Assembly: GCA_021819255.1 (NCBI GenBank)
Contig: JAKART010000026.1
Span: 1 to 12,364 of the forward strand
DNA length: 12,364 nucleotides
Source: Acidobacteriota bacterium
GTDB lineage: Bacteria; Acidobacteriota; Terriglobia; Terriglobales; Acidobacteriaceae
Reading direction: 5' to 3'
In this document: piece after piece, positions 1 to 6,774 of the stretch
How positions within the stretch are numbered: the first letter of the stretch is position 1
Layout: each line of letters begins with the position of its first letter
Made by a program: the position numbers and the translations under genes
Notes under the pieces: model-generated
The model's database searches: none
The model's input: the letters and a program-made list of their open reading frames with translations, nothing else
What the model was told of the DNA's origin: nothing

Positions 1-380
1 CTTTGGATTCCACTGTCTTGGCGCAAAGGCTGGATTGGTAGCTTGCTCATCACGTCTCGAAGCGACTTTGCCGGTTTCGGAGCGTTATGCAAGCGCATTC
101 ATTGACGAGCCAAATTGTGCACCACTCGCCGCGGATCTGTCAAGGAAAACTCTTTCAGAACCTCACAAATTTCAAAGCTGTTACCGTAAACACAATAAAA
201 TGAGCGCTATGCCCTGTTCGGGAACTGGGCGGGCTGCGATTCGCGCTACAAGCGATTTTCCGTCCGGAAGATTTCTCCCACGGAGAAGGCCCGCGTGAGC
301 GCTTGCAAAGTCCACCTCCGCAGCAAAGCCCAACTGAGGAGTTCTCGGGCCAAAGGTGCAGCGGTCTTTCCGAACCGCTC
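1..380. other. Left-edge stretch with no convincing gene
   Basis: No reading frame here shows a recognisable protein, a plausible ribosome binding site or consistent coding character. The only open frames are short and overlap each other on both strands. The 3' part (about 300-380) may be the eroded 5' end of the transposase remnant that follows, because one frame runs into it, but I see no clear homology before about position 381. No insertion-sequence terminal repeat could be identified. Confidence 0.5.
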
Positions 381-960
381 GGCAAGTTTGTTGCGCAGTT
401 GCTCTGTGCAGTGGCTCTGCGGGATCCGGTCCCGCCAGGAGGTAAAACTCAGCAACCTCGGCCGCACGCTCGGCGCAGCAGTCCCGCTCATCCGCACCGA
501 GAAGCGTTTGTCGCGCAACTTGAATCAGGCTGAGTGAGAGGATGAACTGACCATTAGGTTAGCCGACATGGCCGGCAGGCGCATTTCGAGGACACGACGC
601 TGGCGCTGGACCTGAGCGGCATTCGCAAAGAGTATGCCCAGAAGATGGACCATTTGGCGACGGTCTGGGATGGTAGCTCGGGCCAGACGTGTCCGGGCTA
701 TTGGCTGGTGGACATGACCGCGGCTGAGGCCGATGGCAACGAGATTGTGCCCGGTGCAGCAGAAGCTGTTCTCGACCCAGGCCAAGGAGTTCCGCAGCGA
801 CAACGCCGAGATTCTCTCCGTCGTCGACGCGGCCAGCCGTTCTCTGAACCGCTGCGGCATTAGGACAATCGATCGCGGCTGCGATGGCAAGACGTTGCTG
901 CTTCGTGGCACAACCAGCCTCTTGCAGGCGGATCGAACGAACTACCTCTTGAAACTTCAC
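381..960 (+). pseudogene. Decayed transposase, IS4-type DDE family, multiply frameshifted
   Basis: Fragments of one transposase are spread over two alternating frames. Around 381-420 one frame reads GKFVAQLL. From 436 the next frame reads QEVKLSNLGRTLG through KRLSRNL and stops at 535-537. From 588 the first frame resumes with EDTTLALDLSGIRKEYA, KMDHLATVWDGS and WLVD, where the Asp-containing LALDLS strand looks like the first catalytic Asp region. Near 750 a single extra G shifts it back to VQQKLFSTQAKEF and GIRTIDRGCDGKTLL, where the IDRG strand would carry the second Asp. Similarity fades after about 950, just short of the hydrolase stop at 998, so the C-terminal third with the catalytic Glu is missing. 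With at least three frame changes and no C-terminus it cannot be functional. The family assignment rests on remembered motifs of acidobacterial IS4-like transposases. Confidence 0.72.
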
Positions 961-997
961 AACCAGAGGATCCATGGACGGAGCCATGAACCATTTC

Positions 998-2050
998 TTA
1001 CGGCGCGGTGGTCGAAGCGTCCTCTGACTCTCCAGGCCAGTGCCACACTTTCAGATCGTCGCTCCATGCGATCACGATGCTGCAGTTCGCGTTGGTGTTG
1101 GCATCCGTCTTTTGTTTGCCGGGCCCCATGCTGTGACACACCAGAACATAGGCTCCCACCCCCGGCACCTTTCGAAGATCCGCAACATATCCTGCCGTCA
1201 GGCGTGTTTCCGCCCACGGCCAATGCTGCTGGCCAAGCGTGATCGTCTGCCCATCCCTCCGCCACGTCTTCAGGTTAGAGGAACGCAGAACACCGATGCC
1301 ATTTTGGGGCGCATAAAAGAGGACATACCCGCTCTTCTGCACCAGCACATCGGGATTCTCGCCCCTTACAATCGTCCCCTCTTGGGGAGTCCAGGTCTTA
1401 AGATCCATCGACCACGCAGAGTGGATTGCACCACCCTCCTTATAGAAGCACCACCATTTTCCTTTCACGTCCTTATCGGGAAAGATGAAGGGATCGATCT
1501 GGTTTGCCATCTGTTTGGGGCTTACCTCAGGACCGTCGATCCGAATGACCTCCGGTGCACTCCAATGCGTTAGATCCCTGCTCCGGCTCAGAAAGAGGTG
1601 GGAGCCTCCACGCGCAAAGCGCAATGGATCGCCGCGATGCATCCCAACAATGGGGTAACTATCGAAACACAGAACCCATTCTCCGCCAACCCGCGTCAGG
1701 CTTCCCGGGCTCGCATAGTTGAGATTCTGACCTTTCGGCGTGAGAACGCGCGGCTTGCTCCAGTGCTGCAAATCGCGCGAAGTGCTCTCGCCCACGTACC
1801 AATAAATAAGATGATCCTCCTCTTCTCGCACGTAGCTGTAAAAGAGATAAAACCTGCCGTTGTTATAGGCCAGAAGTGGATCGCGAAATGCCGTATGCCC
1901 ATCTCCCTTGAGGATAACGGGGCTTTTTAGTTCGAGGAGGAGATGGCCCGGGTTCTCTGCCCTTGCACCGCACTGGCCACCGGCAGCCGCCACAAGAACC
2001 ATACCGAGCAGACTGCGCGCGTTGAAACCGAACAGCTTAAAGTGCGTCAC
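998..2050 (-). CDS. Secreted five-bladed beta-propeller glycoside hydrolase (GH43/GH32-like)
   Basis: This is a predicted extracytoplasmic glycosidase of about 350 residues. I chose the GTG at 2050 because GAGAGG lies nine bases upstream and because it yields a signal peptide: basic start, hydrophobic LLGMVLVAAAGG, cleavage near ARAE (about residue 32). Upstream in-frame starts lack such a site. The body shows repeated propeller blades: AFRDPLLAYNNGRFYLFYSY, SRDLQHWSKP, SRDLTHWSAP, MDLKTWTP and SNLKTWRR. Candidate catalytic acids in GH43-like order are D57 (FRDP), D186 (NQIDPF) and E231 (GENPDVL). This fits an arabinanase, xylosidase or fructosidase-type fold, but I cannot assign a family or substrate. 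It is transcribed divergently from the GH5-like gene, sharing a 363-bp control region. Its 3' end abuts transposase debris. Confidence is high for fold, low for substrate. Confidence 0.8.
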   Translation of the reverse strand: MTHFKLFGFNARSLLGMVLVAAAGGQCGARAENPGHLLLELKSPVILKGDGHTAFRDPLLAYNNGRFYLFYSYVREEEDHLIYWYVGESTSRDLQHWSKPRVLTPKGQNLNYASPGSLTRVGGEWVLCFDSYPIVGMHRGDPLRFARGGSHLFLSRSRDLTHWSAPEVIRIDGPEVSPKQMANQIDPFIFPDKDVKGKWWCFYKEGGAIHSAWSMDLKTWTPQEGTIVRGENPDVLVQKSGYVLFYAPQNGIGVLRSSNLKTWRRDGQTITLGQQHWPWAETRLTAGYVADLRKVPGVGAYVLVCHSMGPGKQKTDANTNANCSIVIAWSDDLKVWHWPGESEDASTTAP

Positions 2051-2135
2051 GGATAAATACCTCTCAGTGGATTGTACTGTCAAAGATTCACCTGTCAGAG
2101 CCTTGACTCTTGGGGAAGAGCCTTTTGGAACAGTC

Positions 2136-2165
2136 TTGACAAAGCAGAACAAGCCGGAGTTTACT
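2136..2165 (+). promoter_or_regulatory. Candidate sigma-70-type promoter for the GH5-like gene
   Basis: A perfect TTGACA at 2136-2141 is followed after 18 bases by TTTACT (2160-2165), which matches four of six positions of the -10 consensus. Transcription from here would give a long leader of about 240 nt before the GTG at 2414, and that leader would include the palindromes at 2192-2234. The -10 match is weak, so this is only a candidate. Confidence 0.3.
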
Positions 2166-2191
2166 TTACGGCGGAGACGTAAAAACGGGTC

Positions 2192-2202
2192 TTGCAACGC
2201 AA
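2192..2202. promoter_or_regulatory. Short palindrome TTGC-AAC-GCAA, possible operator
   Basis: The half-sites TTGC (2192-2195) and GCAA (2199-2202) are perfect inverted repeats around a 3-bp centre. Similar small palindromes are common binding sites for LacI-type sugar regulators. No regulator gene is in the window, and 4-bp half-sites arise easily by chance. Confidence 0.25.
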
Positions 2203-2210
2203 CATTTACC

Positions 2211-2234
2211 TTGACGGCTACGCAAGTGCGTCAA
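2211..2234. promoter_or_regulatory. Nested palindrome, possible operator
   Basis: Outer arms TTGACG (2211-2216) and CGTCAA (2229-2234) are perfect inverted repeats. Nested between them, ACGCA (2220-2224) and TGCGT (2227-2231) form a second inverted repeat around a 2-bp centre. Two nested symmetries sharing one region suggest a dimeric regulator site between the divergent hydrolases. Binding is not shown. Confidence 0.35.
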
Positions 2235-2413
2235 TCTTAGTGGCTCTGGCGGACTGAACGCTGGACGAGTCTACTTTAGAAGTCGCTGAGAGAAATGTCG
2301 CCTGTAAACGAATACAATGGCCCTGTTTCCGGATCGGCTTTGACATCGGAAGCTCACGTGTTGTGTCGTCTCTGAATACTGCAGCGAAATTATCATTTGG
2401 AGGGAATGCCCCC

Positions 2414-3718
2414 GTGAAGCCATTGGTCAGAATCACAATATCTATACTGTTCACATCCATTTTCGCGATATGCGTCGCGAGTGGAGATTGCGCCACCCCA
2501 ATCAATTATTCAAGATCAACAGCCAGCAGGGCCGGAGTTGCTGTTGTATCAGGGCACTTGGTCGTGTTAGGAACCAACCAATCGTTCCTTCCCAGAGGAT
2601 TCACTTCAATCGGTGTGGTCTATCCGACCCAGTACGCCAGCAAATTGTGCGTAGGACCTGGAGTAAAGCCAGGTTCAAGGATAGGGGATGTGTTGCAGGA
2701 GACTCAGACAGCTCTTATCGCGTCTCCATTACCTGGACTGCGCTACAACGCATCCTTCCAGGCCATGGTCCAGGATTGGCACGCCAATAGCGTGCGCCTG
2801 CAGGTAAGCCAGGGAGCACTGGAATACGAATATGAAAACGGCCTCTCGGCCTATACCGACATGGTGCGAAGCGCGATTGCTCAGGCGCGCGCTGCCGGAC
2901 TCATCGTGTTCATTGCCATGCAAAGCGAGACCTACGGCTGCACCCCCTATGAGAACGGAGCGCTCCAGAGACTCCCGGACGTTCATACGCAACATTCCTG
3001 GGCACAGCTTCTGAACTCGAGACCCAGCGGCCCTCCGAGTGATCACGGCACTGCGTTACGCCCTATTGCGAGCGACAAAGGCATTCTTTTAGAAATATTC
3101 AATGAGCCCAACACGAGTACGGCATGCAATACCGGGCTACCGTACCCAGAGGCCAATTGGACAGATTGGGCTACCGGCTGCGGGACTGAGCCTAATCAAG
3201 GTATGTTGCCGTTGGCTCAATACGTGCGAAGGCTTGCCCCCAACAACGTTCTGGTGATCGATGGTGATCGGTCCGCAGGTACATTCGCCGGCTTCGTTGT
3301 CCCGAGCGGAATGCCGTCCAACTTGGCCTACACGGTTCACCCTTACGATTATGTCAAGGGCAGCGTAAGCGCAAGCATGAATTTCTGGGACACCTTGTTT
3401 GGTGAATTTGAGCAAAGCGGCCATGCAGTGATCGTCACAGAGTGGAATGAAGCCTTTGGATGCAGGAGCGATCCCAATCAAGCCATCACAGACGAGTTCC
3501 TCCAGAGCTATCTACCTGGTCACTCTATAGGGATGGTCGGCTATGCATGGGATGCGCCCTATTGGACTAGTGGCTATCTCGTCAATAGTTACGCCTATCC
3601 CGGCAACACCCCCAACTACAACGTGGTTGACCCAAATTCCTCAGGATGCCCTCAAGACGGAGGCAATGAGTTACTGCAGGAGTTCACAACTCAGGCTACG
3701 CAGTATCGCTGGCCCTAA
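2414..3718 (+). CDS. Secreted GH5-like endoglycanase (cellulase superfamily)
   Basis: This is a predicted exported retaining endo-beta-glycanase of about 434 residues. The GTG at 2414 is preferred because GGAGGG lies nine bases upstream and it gives a clean signal peptide: VKPLVR, then hydrophobic ISILFTSIFAICVASG, with cleavage near DCA. A GTG at 2363 lacks a ribosome site. The mature part has clan GH-A (TIM barrel) features: FLPRGFTSIG near the start, a WHANSVRLQVSQG strand, the acid/base strand LLEIFNEPN with E231, HPYDY with H309 and Y311, and the nucleophile strand VIVTEWNEAF with E343. These are the order and spacing expected of GH5. Several cysteines suggest disulfides. There is no carbohydrate-binding module. 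The gene heads a short plus-strand pair with the GH43 gene 287 bp downstream. The substrate (cellulose, mannan, xylan or another glucan) cannot be read from sequence alone. Confidence 0.85.
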   Translation: MKPLVRITISILFTSIFAICVASGDCATPINYSRSTASRAGVAVVSGHLVVLGTNQSFLPRGFTSIGVVYPTQYASKLCVGPGVKPGSRIGDVLQETQTALIASPLPGLRYNASFQAMVQDWHANSVRLQVSQGALEYEYENGLSAYTDMVRSAIAQARAAGLIVFIAMQSETYGCTPYENGALQRLPDVHTQHSWAQLLNSRPSGPPSDHGTALRPIASDKGILLEIFNEPNTSTACNTGLPYPEANWTDWATGCGTEPNQGMLPLAQYVRRLAPNNVLVIDGDRSAGTFAGFVVPSGMPSNLAYTVHPYDYVKGSVSASMNFWDTLFGEFEQSGHAVIVTEWNEAFGCRSDPNQAITDEFLQSYLPGHSIGMVGYAWDAPYWTSGYLVNSYAYPGNTPNYNVVDPNSSGCPQDGGNELLQEFTTQATQYRWP

Positions 3719-3828
3719 ATGTTGATCTCGTGCTCCGAGTCTGAAGTTGGTTGGATCCAGAAAGAGCTTTATGTCATTGGATAGGATTAGCATTAAGTCT
3801 GATGGCAGAAGGTGGTGTTTTGGTTTCT

Positions 3829-3853
3829 CTCCCACTGGGAGCGGAGCAGCTCC
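3829..3853 (+). other. Two short adjacent palindromes ahead of the strong hairpin
   Basis: CTCCC-ACT-GGGAG (3829-3841) is a 5-bp inverted repeat with a 3-base centre. It is followed at once by GGAGC-A-GCTCC (3843-3853). The centres are too short for stable RNA loops in the second case, so these may be DNA sites or chance. They matter mainly because the perfect hairpin at 3876-3916 is only 22 bases away. Confidence 0.3.
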
Positions 3854-3875
3854 AGCATTTGCACTTTTGGTCGCG

Positions 3876-3916
3876 ACAATCGCCAGGCTGCCGAGCCGCT
3901 GCAGCCTGGCGATTGT
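3876..3916 (+). terminator. Perfect 16-bp stem hairpin between GH5 and GH43 genes
   Basis: The arm ACAATCGCCAGGCTGC (3876-3891) pairs perfectly with its reverse complement at 3901-3916 across a 9-base loop, which makes a very stable RNA hairpin. It lies 157 bases after the GH5 stop and 89 bases before the GH43 start. No T-run follows on either strand, so a classical intrinsic terminator is not supported. It could be a U-less terminator, a processing or stability element that sets the ratio of the two enzymes, or a repeated palindromic element. The structure is certain; its role is a guess. Confidence 0.55.
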
Positions 3917-4005
3917 GGATGAAATGGCGTCCTTATGTTGGGGTCCATCAAAACTTGGGTATTTAGCATCTCTTTCGCGGCTTATCTCCGACTCGGGTAT
4001 CTCAG

Positions 4006-5586
4006 ATGAAAACGAAAAACTCTCTCAGGATGGCTCTTGTTCTCCTCATGGTATGGTTTGGGCGAGCCAGCCCTGCATACTCCCAGTATGAGAACCCGGT
4101 ATTGCGCGGCATGAACCCTGACCCTTCGATTGTGCGGGTGGGACATGACTATTACCTTGCCACGAGCAGCTTCGAGTACTTTCCGAGCTGCCCCATTTAT
4201 CACAGCCTGGACCTGGTGCACTGGCAGCGGATCGGATACGCACTGTCACGGCCCTCGCAGTTTACAAAGCTCAGCCAACATCCATCTACCTACGCCGCGA
4301 CGCTTCGCTATCACGATGGCATTTTTTATCTGATCACGACAGATGTACGTGGTGGCGGTAACTTCTACGTCACCGCACGGAATCCTGCCGGGCCTTGGTC
4401 GGATCCAATCAAAATCGATGTTGGCATGTTCGATGGTAGCCTCTTCTTCGATGGTGACGGCACAGCGTATTACACGCGGCGCGGCCCGGGTGCGAGGAAG
4501 GGGATCGTGCAGTCTACCATCAATGTCAGTAACGGCAAGCTGATATCACCGCTTCGCAAAATATCGGGAGGTATGGTGTCGGGTGATGCCGAAGGTCCGC
4601 ATCTCTATAAAGTCAATGGCTTGTATTATCTGGTTCAGGCAGAGGGTGGCTCGCGCTTCCTGCACATGGAGACTGTGGGCCGCAGCAAGAGTCCTTGGGG
4701 GCCATTCACGCCGGATCCCGACAATCCTTTCGTTTCCCAGCGAGTCTCGTGGAATTACCCGGTGTTGTCGGTTGGCCACTGCGACTGGACCGATACACCG
4801 GAGGGCAAGTGGTGGATCGTGTGTCTCGGAACGCGCCATCCGAACTACAATAGCTTCAGCCTGGGGCGTGAGACCTTTCTTTACCCGATGCAGTGGAAGA
4901 ACGGCTGGCCGTCCGTCCAGCAACAAGACATCGACCAGTTGCAGGTAAACGCGCCTGTGCCGGTACCGCATCCATGGTTACAGCGTCCATCTCGCGACGA
5001 CTTCGACTCCGCCAAACTTGGTGATGAGTGGAACACGATCGGGCCACTTGGATTCGGGACGTGGTCATTGACCGAGCGGCCAGGGTTTCTGCGCCTGCAC
5101 GGCCAGGAATCACTGCTATCGTTCAGCGCCGCTACGGCGTTTGTCGGCCGGCGGCAAACAGGGTGGACAAGCAGCGCCGAGACGCAAGTGGAGTTCAACC
5201 CCAAGTCAGACAACCAGGAGGCCGGGCTAGCGGTTCTTATGTCGCCCACCTACCACTATGAGATATTGGTTACGACTCGGGGCGGCCGGCGCGTGGTCAT
5301 GCTCCGCAAGCAAGCCGGGGACATCTCGCAAGTTGCGGCACAATCTCCAACTCCGCCGGGCCCGCTACGCTTGCGCATCGACTCCGACCCGCAGAAATAC
5401 AGTTTTTACTATGCCGGCGCCAAAGGTGATTGGAAGCTCCTTGGCACTGGGTTGGAGCGCCTCATCTCAAGCGAGGTCGCAGCCGTTTGGAGCGGTGCGT
5501 ACTTCGGCATGTACTCCAGCGGCAATGGAGTGAAGTGCACCACCCCTGCCGACTTTGATTGGTTTCAGTACGAAGCGCGACGATAA
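4006..5586 (+). CDS. Secreted GH43 beta-xylosidase / alpha-arabinofuranosidase with C-terminal beta-sandwich
   Basis: This enzyme should release xylose or arabinose from xylo- or arabino-oligosaccharides outside the cytoplasm. The signal peptide is MKTKNSLR, then hydrophobic MALVLLMVWFG, with cleavage near PAYS-Q. Residues about 28-320 form a GH43 propeller with the three invariant acids visible: base D39 in NPDPSI, D143 in MFDGSLFF and general acid E196 in GDAEGPHLY. Further GH43 motifs are ATSSFEYFPSCPIYHS and SLDLVHWQRIG. From about residue 330 (RDDFDSAKLGDEWNTIG) to the end there is a concanavalin-like beta-sandwich typical of GH43 beta-xylosidase C-termini, which shapes the active site. 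The length of 526 residues fits this two-domain type. The ATG at 4006 has no strong Shine-Dalgarno, but the signal peptide supports it. It follows the GH5-like gene and probably acts on the oligomers that enzyme releases. Xylosidase versus arabinofuranosidase is undecided. Confidence 0.9.
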   Translation: MKTKNSLRMALVLLMVWFGRASPAYSQYENPVLRGMNPDPSIVRVGHDYYLATSSFEYFPSCPIYHSLDLVHWQRIGYALSRPSQFTKLSQHPSTYAATLRYHDGIFYLITTDVRGGGNFYVTARNPAGPWSDPIKIDVGMFDGSLFFDGDGTAYYTRRGPGARKGIVQSTINVSNGKLISPLRKISGGMVSGDAEGPHLYKVNGLYYLVQAEGGSRFLHMETVGRSKSPWGPFTPDPDNPFVSQRVSWNYPVLSVGHCDWTDTPEGKWWIVCLGTRHPNYNSFSLGRETFLYPMQWKNGWPSVQQQDIDQLQVNAPVPVPHPWLQRPSRDDFDSAKLGDEWNTIGPLGFGTWSLTERPGFLRLHGQESLLSFSAATAFVGRRQTGWTSSAETQVEFNPKSDNQEAGLAVLMSPTYHYEILVTTRGGRRVVMLRKQAGDISQVAAQSPTPPGPLRLRIDSDPQKYSFYYAGAKGDWKLLGTGLERLISSEVAAVWSGAYFGMYSSGNGVKCTTPADFDWFQYEARR

Positions 5587-5590
5587 TCCA

Positions 5591-5789
5591 ATGCGCATGT
5601 GAGCGAGATGAGCGGATTCAGGACGGCATGTTCAGCTGCGTTTCCTTGGAGCAACGAGTGCCACAGAATCATCCGCTGCGGTCGGTGCGTGAGCTGACCG
5701 ATGCGGTGTTGCGGACGCTGGTCCCGGAGTTCGACGCGCTGCATGCCGCTTCGGGTCGTCCGTCGATTGCGCCGGAGTACATTTCGTAG
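5591..5789 (+). pseudogene. N-terminal stub of a second transposase (IS1182/IS5-like)
   Basis: The frame from about 5604 reads ERIQDGMFSCVSLEQRVPQ, then NHPLRSVRELTDAVLR and FDALHAASGRPSIAPE. This is the well-known N-terminus of a widespread transposase type (MFSYVSLEQRVP-DHPLR and GRPSIAPE motifs). The ATGCGC at 5591 looks like the original start, now out of frame by one or two bases. The protein stops at 5787-5789 straight after the GRPSIAPE motif, so the whole DDE catalytic domain is missing. It begins four bases after the GH43 stop. It is different from the remnant at 381-960. Confidence 0.78.
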
Positions 5790-5989
5790 GTGCGGCGCGG
5801 GATCGGAACGTGACGCGGCAATTGTGCGATTTTCAACGAGTTGCCAGAACCTGAAGGCAGGGAGCGCCAGGGCAGAATGGAGAGCCGCGCATCACCCGCT
5901 CCGGGATCTCTGCCGACGGCGGCGGCTGGAGATGGATCTGGCGCAGTTCCGCCCGCAATCTCGAAGCTCCGCGGGGAAGAATCCGAACC
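5790..5989. other. Non-coding gap ahead of the sulfur-carrier block
   Basis: These 200 bases follow the transposase stub and precede the JAMM peptidase gene. I checked the three forward frames: two are interrupted by stops, and the third stays open but gives an arginine-rich, family-less translation. GGGGAAG ten bases before the ATG at 5990 is a usable ribosome binding site. No clear promoter or upstream gene remnant could be seen. Confidence 0.4.
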
Positions 5990-6451
5990 ATGACCCTGAA
6001 CCTCTCTCATCTCCTCTATCGCGATCTCCGCACCCATGGCGAAGAAACCTACCCCGAGGAGTGCTGCGGCATTCTGCTGGGCAGAGCAGACGGCGGCGCC
6101 ATCACCGTCCTCCGTCTGGTGCGCGCCGGCAACACCCGTACTGACAGCGCTCATAACCGCTATGGCATCGCTCCCCAGGAGCTGATCTCCGCCCAGCGCG
6201 AGGGACGCAAGGCCGGCCTGGAGATTGTCGGCTTCTACCACTCCCACCCCGATCACCCCGCCCAGTGGTCCGCGACGGACTTCGCGGAGGCTCATTGGCT
6301 GGGCTGCGCTTACGTCATCACCGCCGTTGAGCAGGGGCGCGCTACGGTCACCCATAGCTTCCTGCTGACCGGGACCCGCGAGGAAGACAAGGCCTTCCGC
6401 CCGCAATCCATCGTGGTACCGTCCTCTGAACCTCGCTCCGACCCTGATTAG
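5990..6451 (+). CDS. JAMM/MPN-type (M67) metallopeptidase, Mec-like
   Basis: This is a predicted cytoplasmic zinc isopeptidase of 153 residues, close to the size of bacterial stand-alone JAMM proteins. The signature is complete: the catalytic Glu in YPEECCGILLG (E23/E24), then H84-S-H86-P and, after the right spacing, S94 and D97 (HSHPDHPAQWSATD), which together bind zinc and activate water. In Mycobacterium tuberculosis the relative Mec releases cysteine from the sulfur carrier CysO; related enzymes trim C-terminal extensions of ThiS/MoaD-like carriers to expose the GlyGly end. That role fits here because a MoeB-rhodanese gene follows. No carrier gene is seen nearby. The ATG at 5990 has GGGGAAG upstream. 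The stop lies 11 bases before the universal stress protein remnant, so the three genes were probably one operon. Confidence 0.88.
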   Translation: MTLNLSHLLYRDLRTHGEETYPEECCGILLGRADGGAITVLRLVRAGNTRTDSAHNRYGIAPQELISAQREGRKAGLEIVGFYHSHPDHPAQWSATDFAEAHWLGCAYVITAVEQGRATVTHSFLLTGTREEDKAFRPQSIVVPSSEPRSDPD

Positions 6452-6462
6452 GGAGACACGTC

Positions 6463-6753
6463 ATGTACAAAAAGATCGCAATCGCTTACGACCAATCCAG
6501 CTCCTCCGAACACGCCCGGCAACAGCCTTCTCCCCGCCGCCGCCCTGGGCGCCAGCCTGCGCATCATCACCGTGGTCGAGCCGCCGCCGCTCTACGTCAA
6601 TATGACTCTGGCCGTGGATCCCGACCTTCCCCAGCAGCTTCTCAACGAACGGCGCGAGCGGTTTCAACAGGCCCTCAAACTGGCCTTGCGACACGCCGCC
6701 GACGCCGGCGGACCGAGTCCGTGCTCCACCCTGGCGCGTCTAACCCGATGTGA
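6463..6753 (+). pseudogene. Frameshifted, shortened universal stress protein (UspA family)
   Basis: It starts as a normal UspA-fold protein: MYKKIAIAYDQSSSSEHA from the ATG at 6463, with GGGAG seven bases upstream. Near 6512-6520 the similarity jumps to another frame reading NSLLPAAALGASLRIITVVEP, then PPPLYVNMTLAVDP and RRERFQQALKLALRHAADAG, until about 6715. A jump back gives TESVLHPGAS before the stop at 6751-6753. The family is usually 140-150 residues and ends with the ATP-binding GxxGxxx(S/T) loop, which is absent here. So there are at least two frame disruptions and a lost C-terminus. This is a decayed gene, unless several sequencing errors coincide. It lies between the JAMM peptidase and moeB genes. 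Confidence 0.75.
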
Positions 6754-6774
6754 AGTCTATCTCAGGATAAGCTT

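Larger units (their letters stand above)
2051..2413. promoter_or_regulatory. Divergent intergenic control region of the hydrolase cassette
   Basis: This 363-bp gap separates two head-to-head hydrolase genes and holds no convincing gene. It contains ribosome sites for both: GAGAGG for the minus gene and GGAGGG (2399-2404) for the plus gene. The hexamer CTTGAC occurs three times on the plus strand (2102-2107, 2135-2140, 2210-2215). Two palindromes, listed separately, lie near the middle. Shared regulation of both genes is an inference from this arrangement. Confidence 0.55.

Noticed and set aside
2340..2370. TTGACA at 2340-2345 as the promoter of the GH5-like gene
   Set aside because: No acceptable -10 hexamer lies 16-19 bases downstream.
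3747..4091. Plus-strand open frame spanning the GH5-GH43 gap
   Set aside because: It overlaps the GH43 signal peptide in another frame, passes through the hairpin and has no recognisable family.
5669..6406. Minus-strand open frame (245 codons) across the transposase stub and JAMM gene
   Set aside because: It is antisense to a JAMM gene with a complete active site and shows no domain of its own.
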